DNA of 64,000 bases, from NCBI RefSeq assembly GCF_017980685.1, contig NZ_JACXXO010000001.1, positions 310,001 to 374,000 on the forward strand, read 5' to 3'. Position 1 is the stretch's first letter. Each line of letters begins with the position of its first letter. The stretch comes from Pseudomonas iridis (lineage in GTDB: Bacteria > Pseudomonadota > Gammaproteobacteria > Pseudomonadales > Pseudomonadaceae). The position numbers and the translations under genes were made by a program. The notes below the pieces were generated by a model that saw only the letters and a program-made list of their open reading frames with translations, was not told the DNA's origin and did no database searches. This document shows, in pieces, positions 54,328 to 62,843 of the stretch.

Positions 54328-54353
54328 CTTCGCGAGCAGGCTCGCTCCCACAG
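54328..54353. repeat. Single REP unit, GCGAGCAGGCTCGC family
   Basis: CTTCGCGAGCAGGCTCGCTC followed by CCACAG, with no inverted partner nearby. Confidence 0.75.
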
Positions 54354-54355
54354 AA

Positions 54356-55579
54356 TCAGAGAAAGCCGTCAGCCTTCAGGAGCGTTTCCAGGCAGTGCTC
54401 GCTGATGTGGTAGAACGCCTTCAACTCCTGGATTTTCACCAGCATCTGAGCCGGATCCACCGGCTCTGCGCGTTTCACAGCCAGAATCATCTTGTTCTTG
54501 TTGGTGTGATCCAGCGAGATGAACTCGAACACTTTGGTCTCGTAACCACAGGCTTCCAGGAACAGCGCGCGCAGGCTGTCAGTGACCATTTCCGCCTGCT
54601 GACCGAGGTGCAAACCGTATTGCAGCATCGGCTTGAGCAGCGCCGGGCTCTGGATCTGCAGGCGGATCTGTTTGTGGCAGCACGGCGAGCACATGATGAT
54701 CGACGCGCCCGAACGGATGCCGGTGTGGATCGCGTAGTCAGTGGCAATATCGCAGGCATGCAGGGCGATCATCACGTCCAGTTCGCTCGGCGCCACGCTG
54801 CGCACGTCACCGCATTTGAACACCAGCCCCGGATGATCCAGTTTGGCCGCCGCGGCGTTGCACAGGCTGACCATTTCTTCACGCAACTCGACGCCCGTGA
54901 CTTCGCCCTCGGCTTTCAAGGTATTGCGCAGGTAGTCGTGGATGGCGAACGTCAGGTAGCCCTTGCCCGAACCGAAATCCGCGACCCGCACCGGTTTGTC
55001 CAGCGCCAGCGGTGACGATGTCAGGGCATGGCTGAAGACTTCGATGAACTTGTTGATCTGCTTCCACTTGCGCGACATCGCCGGGATCAGCTCGTGCTGG
55101 GCGTTGGTCACGCCCAGGTCCCTGAGAAACGGCCGGTTCAGGTCCAGAAAACGGTTTTTCTCGCGGTTGTGCTCGGCCGACGGTGCCTCACGCAATTGCT
55201 GGGGTTGGCTCTTGAACAGCGAACTCTTGCCCTTTTTGCTGTATTCGAGCTGAGCTTCGTCAGTCAGCGTCAGCAAGTGCGCATTTTTGAACGAGGCTGG
55301 CAGCAGGGCGGCAATGCTCGCAACGCCTTCGCTCAATGGCAGGTTCTTGGTGATGTCGCGGGTTTTGTAGCGATACACGAACGACAGGCAGGGCTGAGCC
55401 TTGACGGTCACCGGTTTGATGATGACGCGCTGCAAGTCCGCTTCTTCACCGACGTATTTGGCCAGCACCAGTTTGATGAAACCGTTCTGCTCGAGGCTGG
55501 TTTGCAGCAACTCGATGAACTGGGCGTGGTGGTCCGGCGCGGGTTTGGCTGATGGCGCGGAGGGGGCGGTAACGGACAT
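54356..55579 (-). CDS. Class I SAM-dependent methyltransferase (large)
   Basis: From ATG 55579 a 407-residue protein. An N-terminal region without known motif (about residues 1-160) precedes a methyltransferase core with VADFGSGKGYLTFAIHDYL near residue 195, GVELREEMVSLCNAAA and DVMIALHACDIATDYAI; CSPCCHKQIR follows. The GSGKGYLTFA form and CCHKQ segment are shared with eukaryotic GSTCD-like and RNA/protein methyltransferase relatives. Substrate unknown. Confidence 0.82.
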   Translation of the reverse strand: MSVTAPSAPSAKPAPDHHAQFIELLQTSLEQNGFIKLVLAKYVGEEADLQRVIIKPVTVKAQPCLSFVYRYKTRDITKNLPLSEGVASIAALLPASFKNAHLLTLTDEAQLEYSKKGKSSLFKSQPQQLREAPSAEHNREKNRFLDLNRPFLRDLGVTNAQHELIPAMSRKWKQINKFIEVFSHALTSSPLALDKPVRVADFGSGKGYLTFAIHDYLRNTLKAEGEVTGVELREEMVSLCNAAAAKLDHPGLVFKCGDVRSVAPSELDVMIALHACDIATDYAIHTGIRSGASIIMCSPCCHKQIRLQIQSPALLKPMLQYGLHLGQQAEMVTDSLRALFLEACGYETKVFEFISLDHTNKNKMILAVKRAEPVDPAQMLVKIQELKAFYHISEHCLETLLKADGFL

Positions 55580-55676
55580 GAACAAGCGGCCTCGGGCGGG
55601 GCGAATCGGGAATGGCGGGTATTTTAGGGGGGATGGGGGTCGGGGACACGCTCTTATTTACCGAACGGTTTTAAAT

Positions 55677-55926
55677 GAGGCCCTCACCCTGGCCCTCTCC
55701 CAGAGGTAGAGGGGACCGATTGGGGGATATTTGAGGAACTCACCGACTTGAAAGACTGGCGCTGAATCCATGATCGACCCGATTCTTGCTTGGCAGTGAA
55801 TCCACAATCGACGGGGTTTTTCCTCGATTCTGAATCCATAATCGACGCGATCTTTCAGGTCGATGGACAGCGGCAGACACCTCGGTCGGCCCCCTCTCCC
55901 TCCGGGAGAGGGCTGGGGTGAGGGTC
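55677..55926. mobile_element. MITE-like element with inverted ends and three 34-bp repeats
   Basis: Outer inverted repeats (CCCTCACCCTGGCCCTCTCC at 55681-55700 and GGGAGAGGGCTGGGGTGAGG near 55904-55923) frame about 250 bases without a gene. Inside, three units start with GAATCCANNATCGAC at 55764, 55798 and 55832, spaced exactly 34 bases. It sits between a methyltransferase and a TPM gene. No transposase is inside or near. Confidence 0.65.
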
Positions 55927-55949
55927 TGGATCTCAAGTCATCAAACTTG

Positions 55950-56567
55950 TCAGGCCAACACCACCAACCGGTTCGGCAACTCATTGCGCACCTGCGTCAC
56001 CGGCACATGCACCTTGAGCAATTCCCCACACGCCTCGATGCAGGTCACAAACCCCTCAAGCGTGCGCCCCTGCCGTACCTGCTCGGTAAACGCGGCGACA
56101 ATCACATCCCAGCTGTCATTGCCCAACCGCTTCGAGATCCCCTCATCCACCAGAATCTCCACATAGCGCTCGGCCTCACAGACGAAAATCAGCACGCCGG
56201 TGCTGCCCACGGTGTGATGCAGGTTCTGTTCGAGAAACTGTCGCCGCGCCAGGTTCGATGCGCGCCAGTGGCGTACACGGCGTGGCACCAGATGTGTGGT
56301 GATCTTCGGCAGGCGAAACAGCAGGCACAGCACAATGAACAGGCCCCACTGCACCAGCAACAGGCTGCGCAGGGTCAGCCAGCCGGTCAGATAATGCACG
56401 ACGCCCGGCACCACCAGCGCCAGCAGGCTGGCCCACAGCAGCGGGATGTATGCGTAGTCATCGGCGCGAGCCGCCAGCACTGTCACCAGTTCGGCATCGG
56501 TGTCGCGCTCGACCCGTGCGATCGCCTCGGCGACTTTGCGTTGTTCGTGTTCAGTCAGTAATGCCAT
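55950..56567 (-). CDS. TPM-domain membrane protein
   Basis: A 205-residue protein. An N-terminal helix with EHEQRKVAEAIARVERDTDA, two membrane segments (about residues 42-62 and 68-90), then a TPM-type domain with GVLIFVCEAERYVEILVDEG near residue 121. It is the third gene of the lemA-ygcG-TPM unit, 33 bases after the second. Function unknown. Confidence 0.85.
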   Translation of the reverse strand: MALLTEHEQRKVAEAIARVERDTDAELVTVLAARADDYAYIPLLWASLLALVVPGVVHYLTGWLTLRSLLLVQWGLFIVLCLLFRLPKITTHLVPRRVRHWRASNLARRQFLEQNLHHTVGSTGVLIFVCEAERYVEILVDEGISKRLGNDSWDVIVAAFTEQVRQGRTLEGFVTCIEACGELLKVHVPVTQVRNELPNRLVVLA

Positions 56568-56600
56568 GTCAAAAAGTGCCTGCTCATTATTCTTTTAATG

Positions 56601-57356
56601 TCACCAGCCGCCGGACGAACCACCGCCGCCGAAACTGCCCCCGCCGCCGCTGAAGCCCCCACCGCCACCGCCGCCACCAAATCCGCCGCCACCGCCAAAA
56701 CCTCCGCCGCCACCGGAGCCGCCACGGCCGGTCGGCAGGATACCGAGCATCTGGCAGACAAACACCGTCAGGATGAACAACATCACCAGAAAAACGAACA
56801 ACGTCGGATGGCGCGAGATGAAATCGCTCTGCGGGTCCCCGCTGGACTCATACACCGTCGACGGCTCGTCCAGCGGATTGCCGCCCAGCACAACCAGCAT
56901 CGCCGCCACGCCGTCGCTGATGCCTTTGCTGAAATTGCCGGCCTTGAACGCGGGCGTGATGACTTGATGGATGATCACCGAGGTTTGCGCATCGGTCAGC
57001 CGGTCTTCCAGGCCATAACCGACTTCGATACGCAACTTGCGCTCGTCACGGGCAACGATCAGCAGCGCGCCGTTGTTTTTGTCCTTTTGCCCAATGGCCC
57101 AATGACGACCAAGCTGGACGCCATAATCCTCGATGGTGGTGCCTTGCAGATCGGGCAGCGTGACCACGACCAATTGCTCTCCGCTGGCCTGTTCGTGGGC
57201 CTGCAACTGTTGGCTCAATTGCGCGCGCATCGATGGCTCGATCATCTGCGCCTCGTCCACCACGCGCCCGCTCAGCGCCGGGAACGTCAACTCGGCCCGG
57301 GCGCTGACGGCGAACATCCACAACATCAGCACCAGACCTATTTTCAACACACGCAT
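56601..57356 (-). CDS. TPM-domain protein with Gly-rich tail (YgcG-like)
   Basis: From ATG 57356 (GAGGT upstream) a 251-residue protein: signal peptide ending VSARAELTF, TPM domain with GRVVDEAQMI, EHQASGEQLVVVTLP-like segment and VEVGYGLEDRLTDAQ, a transmembrane helix near residues 185-205, and a C-terminal tail of Gly with some Phe and Ser. This is the YgcG layout seen beside LemA in many bacteria. The tail is likely cytoplasmic and disordered. Confidence 0.88.
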   Translation of the reverse strand: MRVLKIGLVLMLWMFAVSARAELTFPALSGRVVDEAQMIEPSMRAQLSQQLQAHEQASGEQLVVVTLPDLQGTTIEDYGVQLGRHWAIGQKDKNNGALLIVARDERKLRIEVGYGLEDRLTDAQTSVIIHQVITPAFKAGNFSKGISDGVAAMLVVLGGNPLDEPSTVYESSGDPQSDFISRHPTLFVFLVMLFILTVFVCQMLGILPTGRGGSGGGGGFGGGGGFGGGGGGGGFSGGGGSFGGGGSSGGW

Positions 57357-57369
57357 GGGCAACCTCGAA

Positions 57370-57978
57370 TCAGAACTTCACTTCCGGGGCCTTTTCCGCA
57401 CCGGGCGTGGTGGCTTCGAAGGTTTCACGCATCGGCAGGTCGCTGTACATCACGCTGTGCCAGAGCCGACCGGGAAAAGTGCGGATCTCGGTGTTGTACT
57501 TCTGCACCGCCAGAATGAAATCGCGTCGCGCCACGGCGATGCGGTTTTCGGTGCCTTCGAGCTGCGATTGCAGGGCGAGAAAGTTCTGATTGGCCTTCAG
57601 ATCCGGATAACGCTCGGACACCACCATCAAACGGCTCAATGCGCCGCTCAACTGATCCTGCGCCTGCTGGTACTGCTTGAGCTTCTCGGGATTGTCGAGG
57701 GTACTGGCATCAACCTGAATCGACGTGGCTTTCGCACGGGCTTCGATCACTGCGGTCAGGGTTTCCTTTTCGTGGGCGGCGTAGCCCTTCACCGTTTCCA
57801 CCAGATTGGGAATCAGGTCGGCGCGGCGCTGGTACTGGTTCTGCACCTGCCCCCACGCGGCCTTGGCCTGTTCGTCGAGGGTCGGGATGTTGTTGATGCC
57901 GCACGCGGTCAGCAACGTCGCCAGCATCAACAACGTGGCGACCTGCAAACGCGAGCGATAGGTTGGACTTACATTCAT
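57370..57978 (-). CDS. lemA: LemA-family lipoprotein
   Basis: From ATG 57978 a 202-residue protein. The lipobox ATLLTAC and the signature QNQYQRRADLIPNLVETVKG near residue 46, then RYPDLKANQNFLALQSQLEG and ENRIAVARRDFI, identify LemA. Role unknown. GGGAG precedes the start. First gene of the lemA-ygcG-TPM operon; spacers of 13 and 33 bases. Confidence 0.9.
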   Translation of the reverse strand: MNVSPTYRSRLQVATLLMLATLLTACGINNIPTLDEQAKAAWGQVQNQYQRRADLIPNLVETVKGYAAHEKETLTAVIEARAKATSIQVDASTLDNPEKLKQYQQAQDQLSGALSRLMVVSERYPDLKANQNFLALQSQLEGTENRIAVARRDFILAVQKYNTEIRTFPGRLWHSVMYSDLPMRETFEATTPGAEKAPEVKF

Positions 57979-58238
57979 TGCAGTGATGCTCCCTGACACA
58001 TTTCATTAAAAAGCCGAGCGCGAAACCTTCTCAGCCGGTGGTTGGGGCATAATCGGCCGCGCCACTGGATTGCGACCGGTCAATGGGCTAAAAAGTGCCT
58101 GCGCGGTCGAGCTGCCTGCGGTCAACGGTGTTTTTTTGGCTTGGCGTTTTTGCGCCCGCACCCGAACAACAATAGTCGCTCCCTAAATTTTGGCTGGCCG
58201 GCATTGCATTGCCGTTTTTGCCCTTGAGAAAAATATTC

Positions 58239-60530
58239 ATGAAGAAGCTGTGTTTGCTGGGCCTGTTCATCAGTCTGGCCAGTCATCAAGTATTGGCCGC
58301 TGAGACCTCGGTTCCTCTGGAAAACAAGGACGCCTTCATCAGCAACCTGATGAAGCAAATGACCCTCGACGAAAAGATCGGCCAGTTGCGCCTGATCAGC
58401 ATCGGCCCGGAAATGCCCCGCGAGCTGATCCGCAAGGAGATCGCCACCGGCAACATCGGCGGCACGTTCAACTCGATCACCCGCGCGGAAAACCGTCCGA
58501 TGCAGGACGCTGCCATGCGCAGTCGCCTGAAGATTCCGATGTTTTTCGCGTACGACGTGATCCACGGCCACCGTACGATTTTCCCGATTCCGCTGGCCCT
58601 CGCCTCGAGCTGGGACATGGACGCCATCGGTCGCTCCGGGCGTGTTGCCGCCAAAGAGGCCGCTGCCGACAGCCTCGACATTACCTTCGCGCCGATGGTC
58701 GACATCTCCCGCGACCCGCGCTGGGGCCGTAGTTCCGAAGGTTTCGGTGAAGACACCTACCTCACTTCGCGCATTGCCCGAGTCATGGTCAAGGCCTATC
58801 AGGGCGATGCCCCGAACACGGCCGACAGCATCATGGCCAGCGTCAAGCACTTTGCCTTGTACGGCGCGGTCGAGGGCGGTCGCGACTACAACACCGTCGA
58901 CATGAGCCCGGTGAAGATGTACCAGGATTATCTGCCGCCGTACCGCGCCGCGATCGATGCCGGCGCCGGTGGCGTGATGGTGGCGCTGAACTCGATCAAC
59001 GGCATTCCGGCCACCGCTGACACGTGGCTGATGAACGATCTGTTGCGCAGGGATTGGGGCTTCAAGGGCCTGGCGGTCAGTGACCATGGCGCGATCTTTG
59101 AACTGATCAAGCACGGTGTGGCGCGCGACGGTCGTGAAGCGGCGAAACTGGCGATCAAGGCCGGCATCGACATGAGCATGAACGACACCCTGTACGGCAA
59201 GGAGCTGCCAGGGCTGCTCAAATCCGGCGAGATCGAACAGAAACACATCGACAACGCTGTGCGTGAAGTCCTTGCGGCCAAGTACGACATGGGCCTGTTC
59301 AAGGACCCGTACCTGCGCATCGGCAAGGCTGAAGATGATCCGGCCGACACCTACGCCGAAAGCCGCCTGCATCGCGCCGAGGCCCGTGACGTCGCGCGTC
59401 GCAGCCTGGTGCTGCTGAAGAACCAGAACGAAACCCTGCCACTGAAGAAGACTGCAAAAATCGCGCTGGTCGGCCCGCTGGCCAAGGCGCCGATCGACAT
59501 GATGGGCAGTTGGGCTGCCGCCGGTCGTCCGGCGCAATCGGTGACCCTGTTCGACGGAATGAACGCACTTATCGGCGACAAATCGAACCTGATTTACGCC
59601 CGTGGCGCGAACATCACCAGCGACAAGAAGGTGCTCGATTACCTGAACTTCCTCAACTTCGATGCGCCGGAAGTGGTTGATGATCCGCGCCCGGCCAACG
59701 TGCTGATCGATGAAGCGGTAAAAGCCGCCAAGGATGCCGACGTGATCGTCGCAGCCGTAGGCGAGTCCCGTGGCATGTCCCACGAGTCTTCCAGCCGCAC
59801 CGACCTGAACATCCCGCAAACACAGCGCGAGCTGATCCGCGCGCTGAAAGCCACCGGCAAGCCGTTGGTGCTGGTCTTGATGAACGGCCGCCCACTGACC
59901 ATTCTCGAAGAGAACCAGTCGGCCGATGCGATTCTGGAAACCTGGTTCAGCGGCACCGAGGGCGGCAACGCCATCGCTGACGTGCTGTTCGGCGACTACA
60001 ACCCGTCGGGCAAACTGCCGGTGACCTTCCCTCGCTCCGTTGGGCAGATTCCGACCTACTACAACCATCTGAGCATTGGCCGGCCGTTCACACCGGGCAA
60101 ACCGGGCAACTACACCTCGCAGTATTTCGATGACACGACGGGCCCGCTGTTCCCGTTCGGTTACGGTTTGAGCTACACCGATTTCAGCCTGAGCGACATG
60201 GCGCTGTCCTCGACCACCCTGAACGCCAGCGGCAAGCTCGACGCCAGTGTGATGGTGAAGAACACCGGCAAGCGTGACGGCGAAACCGTGGTGCAGCTGT
60301 ACATTCAGGACGTCACCGGTTCGATGATTCGCCCGGTGAAAGAACTGAAGAACTTCCAGAAAATCATGCTCAAGGCCGGCGAACAGAAAGTCGTGCACTT
60401 CACCATCACCGAGGAGGAGCTGAAGTTCTACAACGCCCAACTCAAGTACGCGGCCGAGCCCGGCAAGTTCAACGTGCAGATCGGTCTGGATTCGCAGGAT
60501 GTGACGCAGCAGAGCTTTGAGTTGCTGTAA
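58239..60530 (+). CDS. bglX: Periplasmic beta-glucosidase (GH3)
   Basis: From ATG 58239 a 763-residue glycoside hydrolase family 3 enzyme. Signal peptide ending VLAAET, N-terminal catalytic barrel with nucleophile Asp in KGLAVSDHGAIFEL near residue 285, FAPMVDISRDPRWGRSSEGF, C-terminal domains with FPRSVGQIPTYYNH and a fibronectin-like end (NTGKRDGETVVQLYI). It cleaves beta-glucosides in the periplasm. Length is that of E. coli BglX. Confidence 0.94.
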   Translation: MKKLCLLGLFISLASHQVLAAETSVPLENKDAFISNLMKQMTLDEKIGQLRLISIGPEMPRELIRKEIATGNIGGTFNSITRAENRPMQDAAMRSRLKIPMFFAYDVIHGHRTIFPIPLALASSWDMDAIGRSGRVAAKEAAADSLDITFAPMVDISRDPRWGRSSEGFGEDTYLTSRIARVMVKAYQGDAPNTADSIMASVKHFALYGAVEGGRDYNTVDMSPVKMYQDYLPPYRAAIDAGAGGVMVALNSINGIPATADTWLMNDLLRRDWGFKGLAVSDHGAIFELIKHGVARDGREAAKLAIKAGIDMSMNDTLYGKELPGLLKSGEIEQKHIDNAVREVLAAKYDMGLFKDPYLRIGKAEDDPADTYAESRLHRAEARDVARRSLVLLKNQNETLPLKKTAKIALVGPLAKAPIDMMGSWAAAGRPAQSVTLFDGMNALIGDKSNLIYARGANITSDKKVLDYLNFLNFDAPEVVDDPRPANVLIDEAVKAAKDADVIVAAVGESRGMSHESSSRTDLNIPQTQRELIRALKATGKPLVLVLMNGRPLTILEENQSADAILETWFSGTEGGNAIADVLFGDYNPSGKLPVTFPRSVGQIPTYYNHLSIGRPFTPGKPGNYTSQYFDDTTGPLFPFGYGLSYTDFSLSDMALSSTTLNASGKLDASVMVKNTGKRDGETVVQLYIQDVTGSMIRPVKELKNFQKIMLKAGEQKVVHFTITEEELKFYNAQLKYAAEPGKFNVQIGLDSQDVTQQSFELL

Positions 60531-60550
60531 CTGCAAGCACACCGCAAACC

Positions 60551-60640
60551 CTGTGGGAGCGAGCCTGCTCGCGAAAGCGGTCATTCAGATAAACAATTGC
60601 TGACTGACACACCGCCTTCGCGAGCAGGCTCGCTCCCATA
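60551..60640. repeat. REP inverted pair, GCGAGCAGGCTCGC family
   Basis: TGTGGGAGCGAGCCTGCTCG at 60552-60571 faces CTTCGCGAGCAGGCTCGCTC near 60616-60635, between convergent bglX and clsB. Confidence 0.87.
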
Positions 60641-60668
60641 TTGGATTTAGGGTGTATTCAAAATCGGT

Positions 60669-61826
60669 TTACCCGCGACGGTCGAGGATGTTAACCACCA
60701 CTCGATCCACCCAGCCCCAAACCCTCTGTTTCACCCGCCGCCACAACGGCCGCCTCTGCCACTCCTCCAGACTCACCCGCTGACTCAAGCCGAAATCCTT
60801 GTCGAAACTCGCCACCACCGCTGCCGTCAACGACGGATCGAGCGCCTCAAGATTCGCCTCCAGATTGAAGCGCAAATTCCAGTGATCGAAGTTGCACGAA
60901 CCGATGCTCACCCAATCGTCCACCAGCACCATTTTCAGGTGCAGGAAGCACGGCTGGTATTCGTAGATCTGCACGCCGGCCTTGAGCAGTCGCGGGTAGT
61001 AGCGATGCCCGGCGTAGCGCACGGACGGGTGATCGGTGCGCGGCCCGGTCAACAGCAGGCGCACGTCGACACCTCGGTCGGCGGCCTTGCGCAGCGAGCG
61101 GCGGATTTTCCAGGTCGGCAGGAAGTACGGCGTGGCCATCCAGATACGTTTTTGCCCGCTGTTCAGCGCCCGAAACAGTGATTGCAGAATGTCGCGGTGC
61201 TGGCGGGCGTCGGCGTAAGCCACGCGGCCCATGCCCTCGCCCATGTCCGGCACCTTGGGCAGACGCGGCAAGCCGACACGCGCGGATGGCTTCCAGGCAC
61301 GGCGATGGCGGTTGGCGATCCACTGGCGGTCGAACAATAGCTGCCAGTCGAGCACCAGCGGGCCGCTGATTTCCACCATCACTTCGTGCCACTCGCTGGT
61401 GTCGTGCCCCGGGGTCCAGAACTCATCGGTGACGCCCGTGCCGCCGACCACCGCCAGCCGCTGATCAACCAGCAGCAGTTTGCGGTGGTCACGATAGAAA
61501 TTGCCGACCCAGCGCCGCCAGTGCAGGCGATTGTAGAAGCGCAGCTCAACCCCCGCGTCGGTCAAGCGTTTACGCAGGCTCAGGGTAAACGCGAGGCTGC
61601 CGTAGTCGTCGAACAGGCAGCGCACGTGCACACCCCGTTCGGCGGCCAGCACCAGCGCTTGGACGATGGTTTCGGCACAGGCGCCAGCCTCGACGAGGTA
61701 CAGCTCAAGTTCGATCTGCTCCTGGGCGCCGGCAATCTGCTCAAGCATGCGCGGGAAGAATTGCGGGCCGTCGATCAACAGCTCGAAACGGTTGCCGTCA
61801 CGCCAAGGGAAGATCGCACCGCGCAT
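60669..61826 (-). CDS. clsB: Cardiolipin synthase ClsB
   Basis: A 385-residue phospholipase D-family enzyme. Two HxK motifs: RDHRKLLLVDQRLAVVGG near residue 113 and CFLHLKMVLVDDWVSIGSCN near residue 296. It joins phosphatidylglycerol units to cardiolipin without the N-terminal membrane helices of ClsA. It starts one base after the yceI stop and is likely translated from a shared transcript. Confidence 0.9.
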   Translation of the reverse strand: MRGAIFPWRDGNRFELLIDGPQFFPRMLEQIAGAQEQIELELYLVEAGACAETIVQALVLAAERGVHVRCLFDDYGSLAFTLSLRKRLTDAGVELRFYNRLHWRRWVGNFYRDHRKLLLVDQRLAVVGGTGVTDEFWTPGHDTSEWHEVMVEISGPLVLDWQLLFDRQWIANRHRRAWKPSARVGLPRLPKVPDMGEGMGRVAYADARQHRDILQSLFRALNSGQKRIWMATPYFLPTWKIRRSLRKAADRGVDVRLLLTGPRTDHPSVRYAGHRYYPRLLKAGVQIYEYQPCFLHLKMVLVDDWVSIGSCNFDHWNLRFNLEANLEALDPSLTAAVVASFDKDFGLSQRVSLEEWQRRPLWRRVKQRVWGWVDRVVVNILDRRG

Positions 61827-61827
61827 G

Positions 61828-62418
61828 TCAGCGCGCCGTAAAAATCAATACCGCACCCACCGGCACCGACAGACTGATGGCCGACAAATCGGCCAATTTA
61901 CGCAGGCTTTCCAGCCCTGGGGCAAGATCGAAATCCTCGGCGTTGATCACCACTGGCTCCAGTGTAACCACCTGGAAGCGTCGATCATCAAGACGCGTTG
62001 CCAGCAGCTCGGCCGGGTACTCGTGTTGCTTGCCATGCAGAGTGACGGTCAGCGGCAGACGCAACTCCAGTTGCGCACCGGGGGCCAGATCGTTGATCGG
62101 GCGCAGGTCGATCTGGGTGGTGATGGTCGCGTCGGGGAATTGCTCGATCTGGAACAGCTCCTTGCGCATGCGCTCGTCACGCAGCGGGATGCCGCTGTTG
62201 ATCGAATCCATCTCGACCTCGACCTCGGCGCGACCGTTCGGATCGACCTTGCCATGCAGCACCAGAAAGCGCTGCACTTCGGAGATGTGGGCGTTTTTCG
62301 TGCTGACAAACGACAGCCGTGACGACTCGCCGTCCAGGTACCAATTGGCCTGCGCCGGCAACGCAGCGGCAGCCAGCAGCAGGCAGGACAGGGTTTTGTA
62401 GAGGGAGCGGTTGAACAT
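61828..62418 (-). CDS. YceI-family periplasmic protein
   Basis: A 196-residue protein with signal peptide ending LPAQANWYLD, then the lipocalin-like YceI barrel: SRLSFVSTKNAHISEVQRF, NSGIPLRDERMRKELFQIEQ and VTLHGKQHEYPAEL. YceI proteins bind isoprenoid lipids in their cavity; the ligand here is unknown. It precedes clsB by one base. Confidence 0.9.
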   Translation of the reverse strand: MFNRSLYKTLSCLLLAAAALPAQANWYLDGESSRLSFVSTKNAHISEVQRFLVLHGKVDPNGRAEVEVEMDSINSGIPLRDERMRKELFQIEQFPDATITTQIDLRPINDLAPGAQLELRLPLTVTLHGKQHEYPAELLATRLDDRRFQVVTLEPVVINAEDFDLAPGLESLRKLADLSAISLSVPVGAVLIFTAR

Positions 62419-62483
62419 TGCGGACTCGTGGGGGCGATAAACCTGAGCCGAACATTAACTGGCTGGGGCGTTATTGCAAATCG

Positions 62484-62516
62484 AAGATCAAAAGATCGCA
62501 GCCTGCGGCAGCTCCA
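62484..62516. repeat. Single REP unit, GATCGCAGCCTGCGGC family
   Basis: AAGATCAAAAGATCGCAGCC then TGCGGCAGCTCC, with no inverted partner nearby, between yceI and the small exported protein gene. Confidence 0.75.
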
Positions 62517-62546
62517 GGGTTTTCCGTTTGCAGGGCAATTGTGTGT

Positions 62547-62843
62547 TCAGGGGTTGAGGCGGCAGCCCTGGCGCTCACTCAACCATTGCGCGCTGTTGCT
62601 GCGGCCCATGCCGCTGACGCTGATGGTTTTGCTATCGACGTCATCGCTGAAGCCGCTGGTTGGCAGCCACTGCTTCACATAGCCGCGGCAATATTCGGCG
62701 TCGTTGTTCATGACGTAGCGGCACGAACAATATTCCTTCGCTGTGTAGGCGCTGATGATGTCCGGGAAGGCCCAGAGGTTCTCGCGCTCATAGGCGATCC
62801 AGCCGAGCAGCACGACAAGCAACACCAGCAAGAACCGCTTCAT
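62547..62843 (-). CDS. Small exported/membrane protein, Cys-containing
   Basis: A 98-residue protein with an N-terminal hydrophobic segment (residues about 4-16, signal anchor or signal peptide) and a mature part with FPDIISAYTAKEYCSCRYVM and four Cys (CSC, YCRGY, GCRLNP). I do not recognise the family. The start overlaps the serine hydrolase stop by four bases (ATGA type), so the two are translationally coupled and may act together. Confidence 0.72.
   Translation of the reverse strand: MKRFLLVLLVVLLGWIAYERENLWAFPDIISAYTAKEYCSCRYVMNNDAEYCRGYVKQWLPTSGFSDDVDSKTISVSGMGRSNSAQWLSERQGCRLNP

Noticed and set aside
55764-55845. The 34-bp spaced repeats as a CRISPR array
   Set aside because: Only three units, cores of 15 bases with two variable positions, spacers too short, enclosed in inverted repeats and no cas gene nearby.
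58122-60584. An 820-codon open frame antisense to bglX
   Set aside because: It mirrors the GH3 gene, has no ribosome binding site and reads as low-complexity His/Gln/Arg-rich sequence typical of GC-rich antisense frames.
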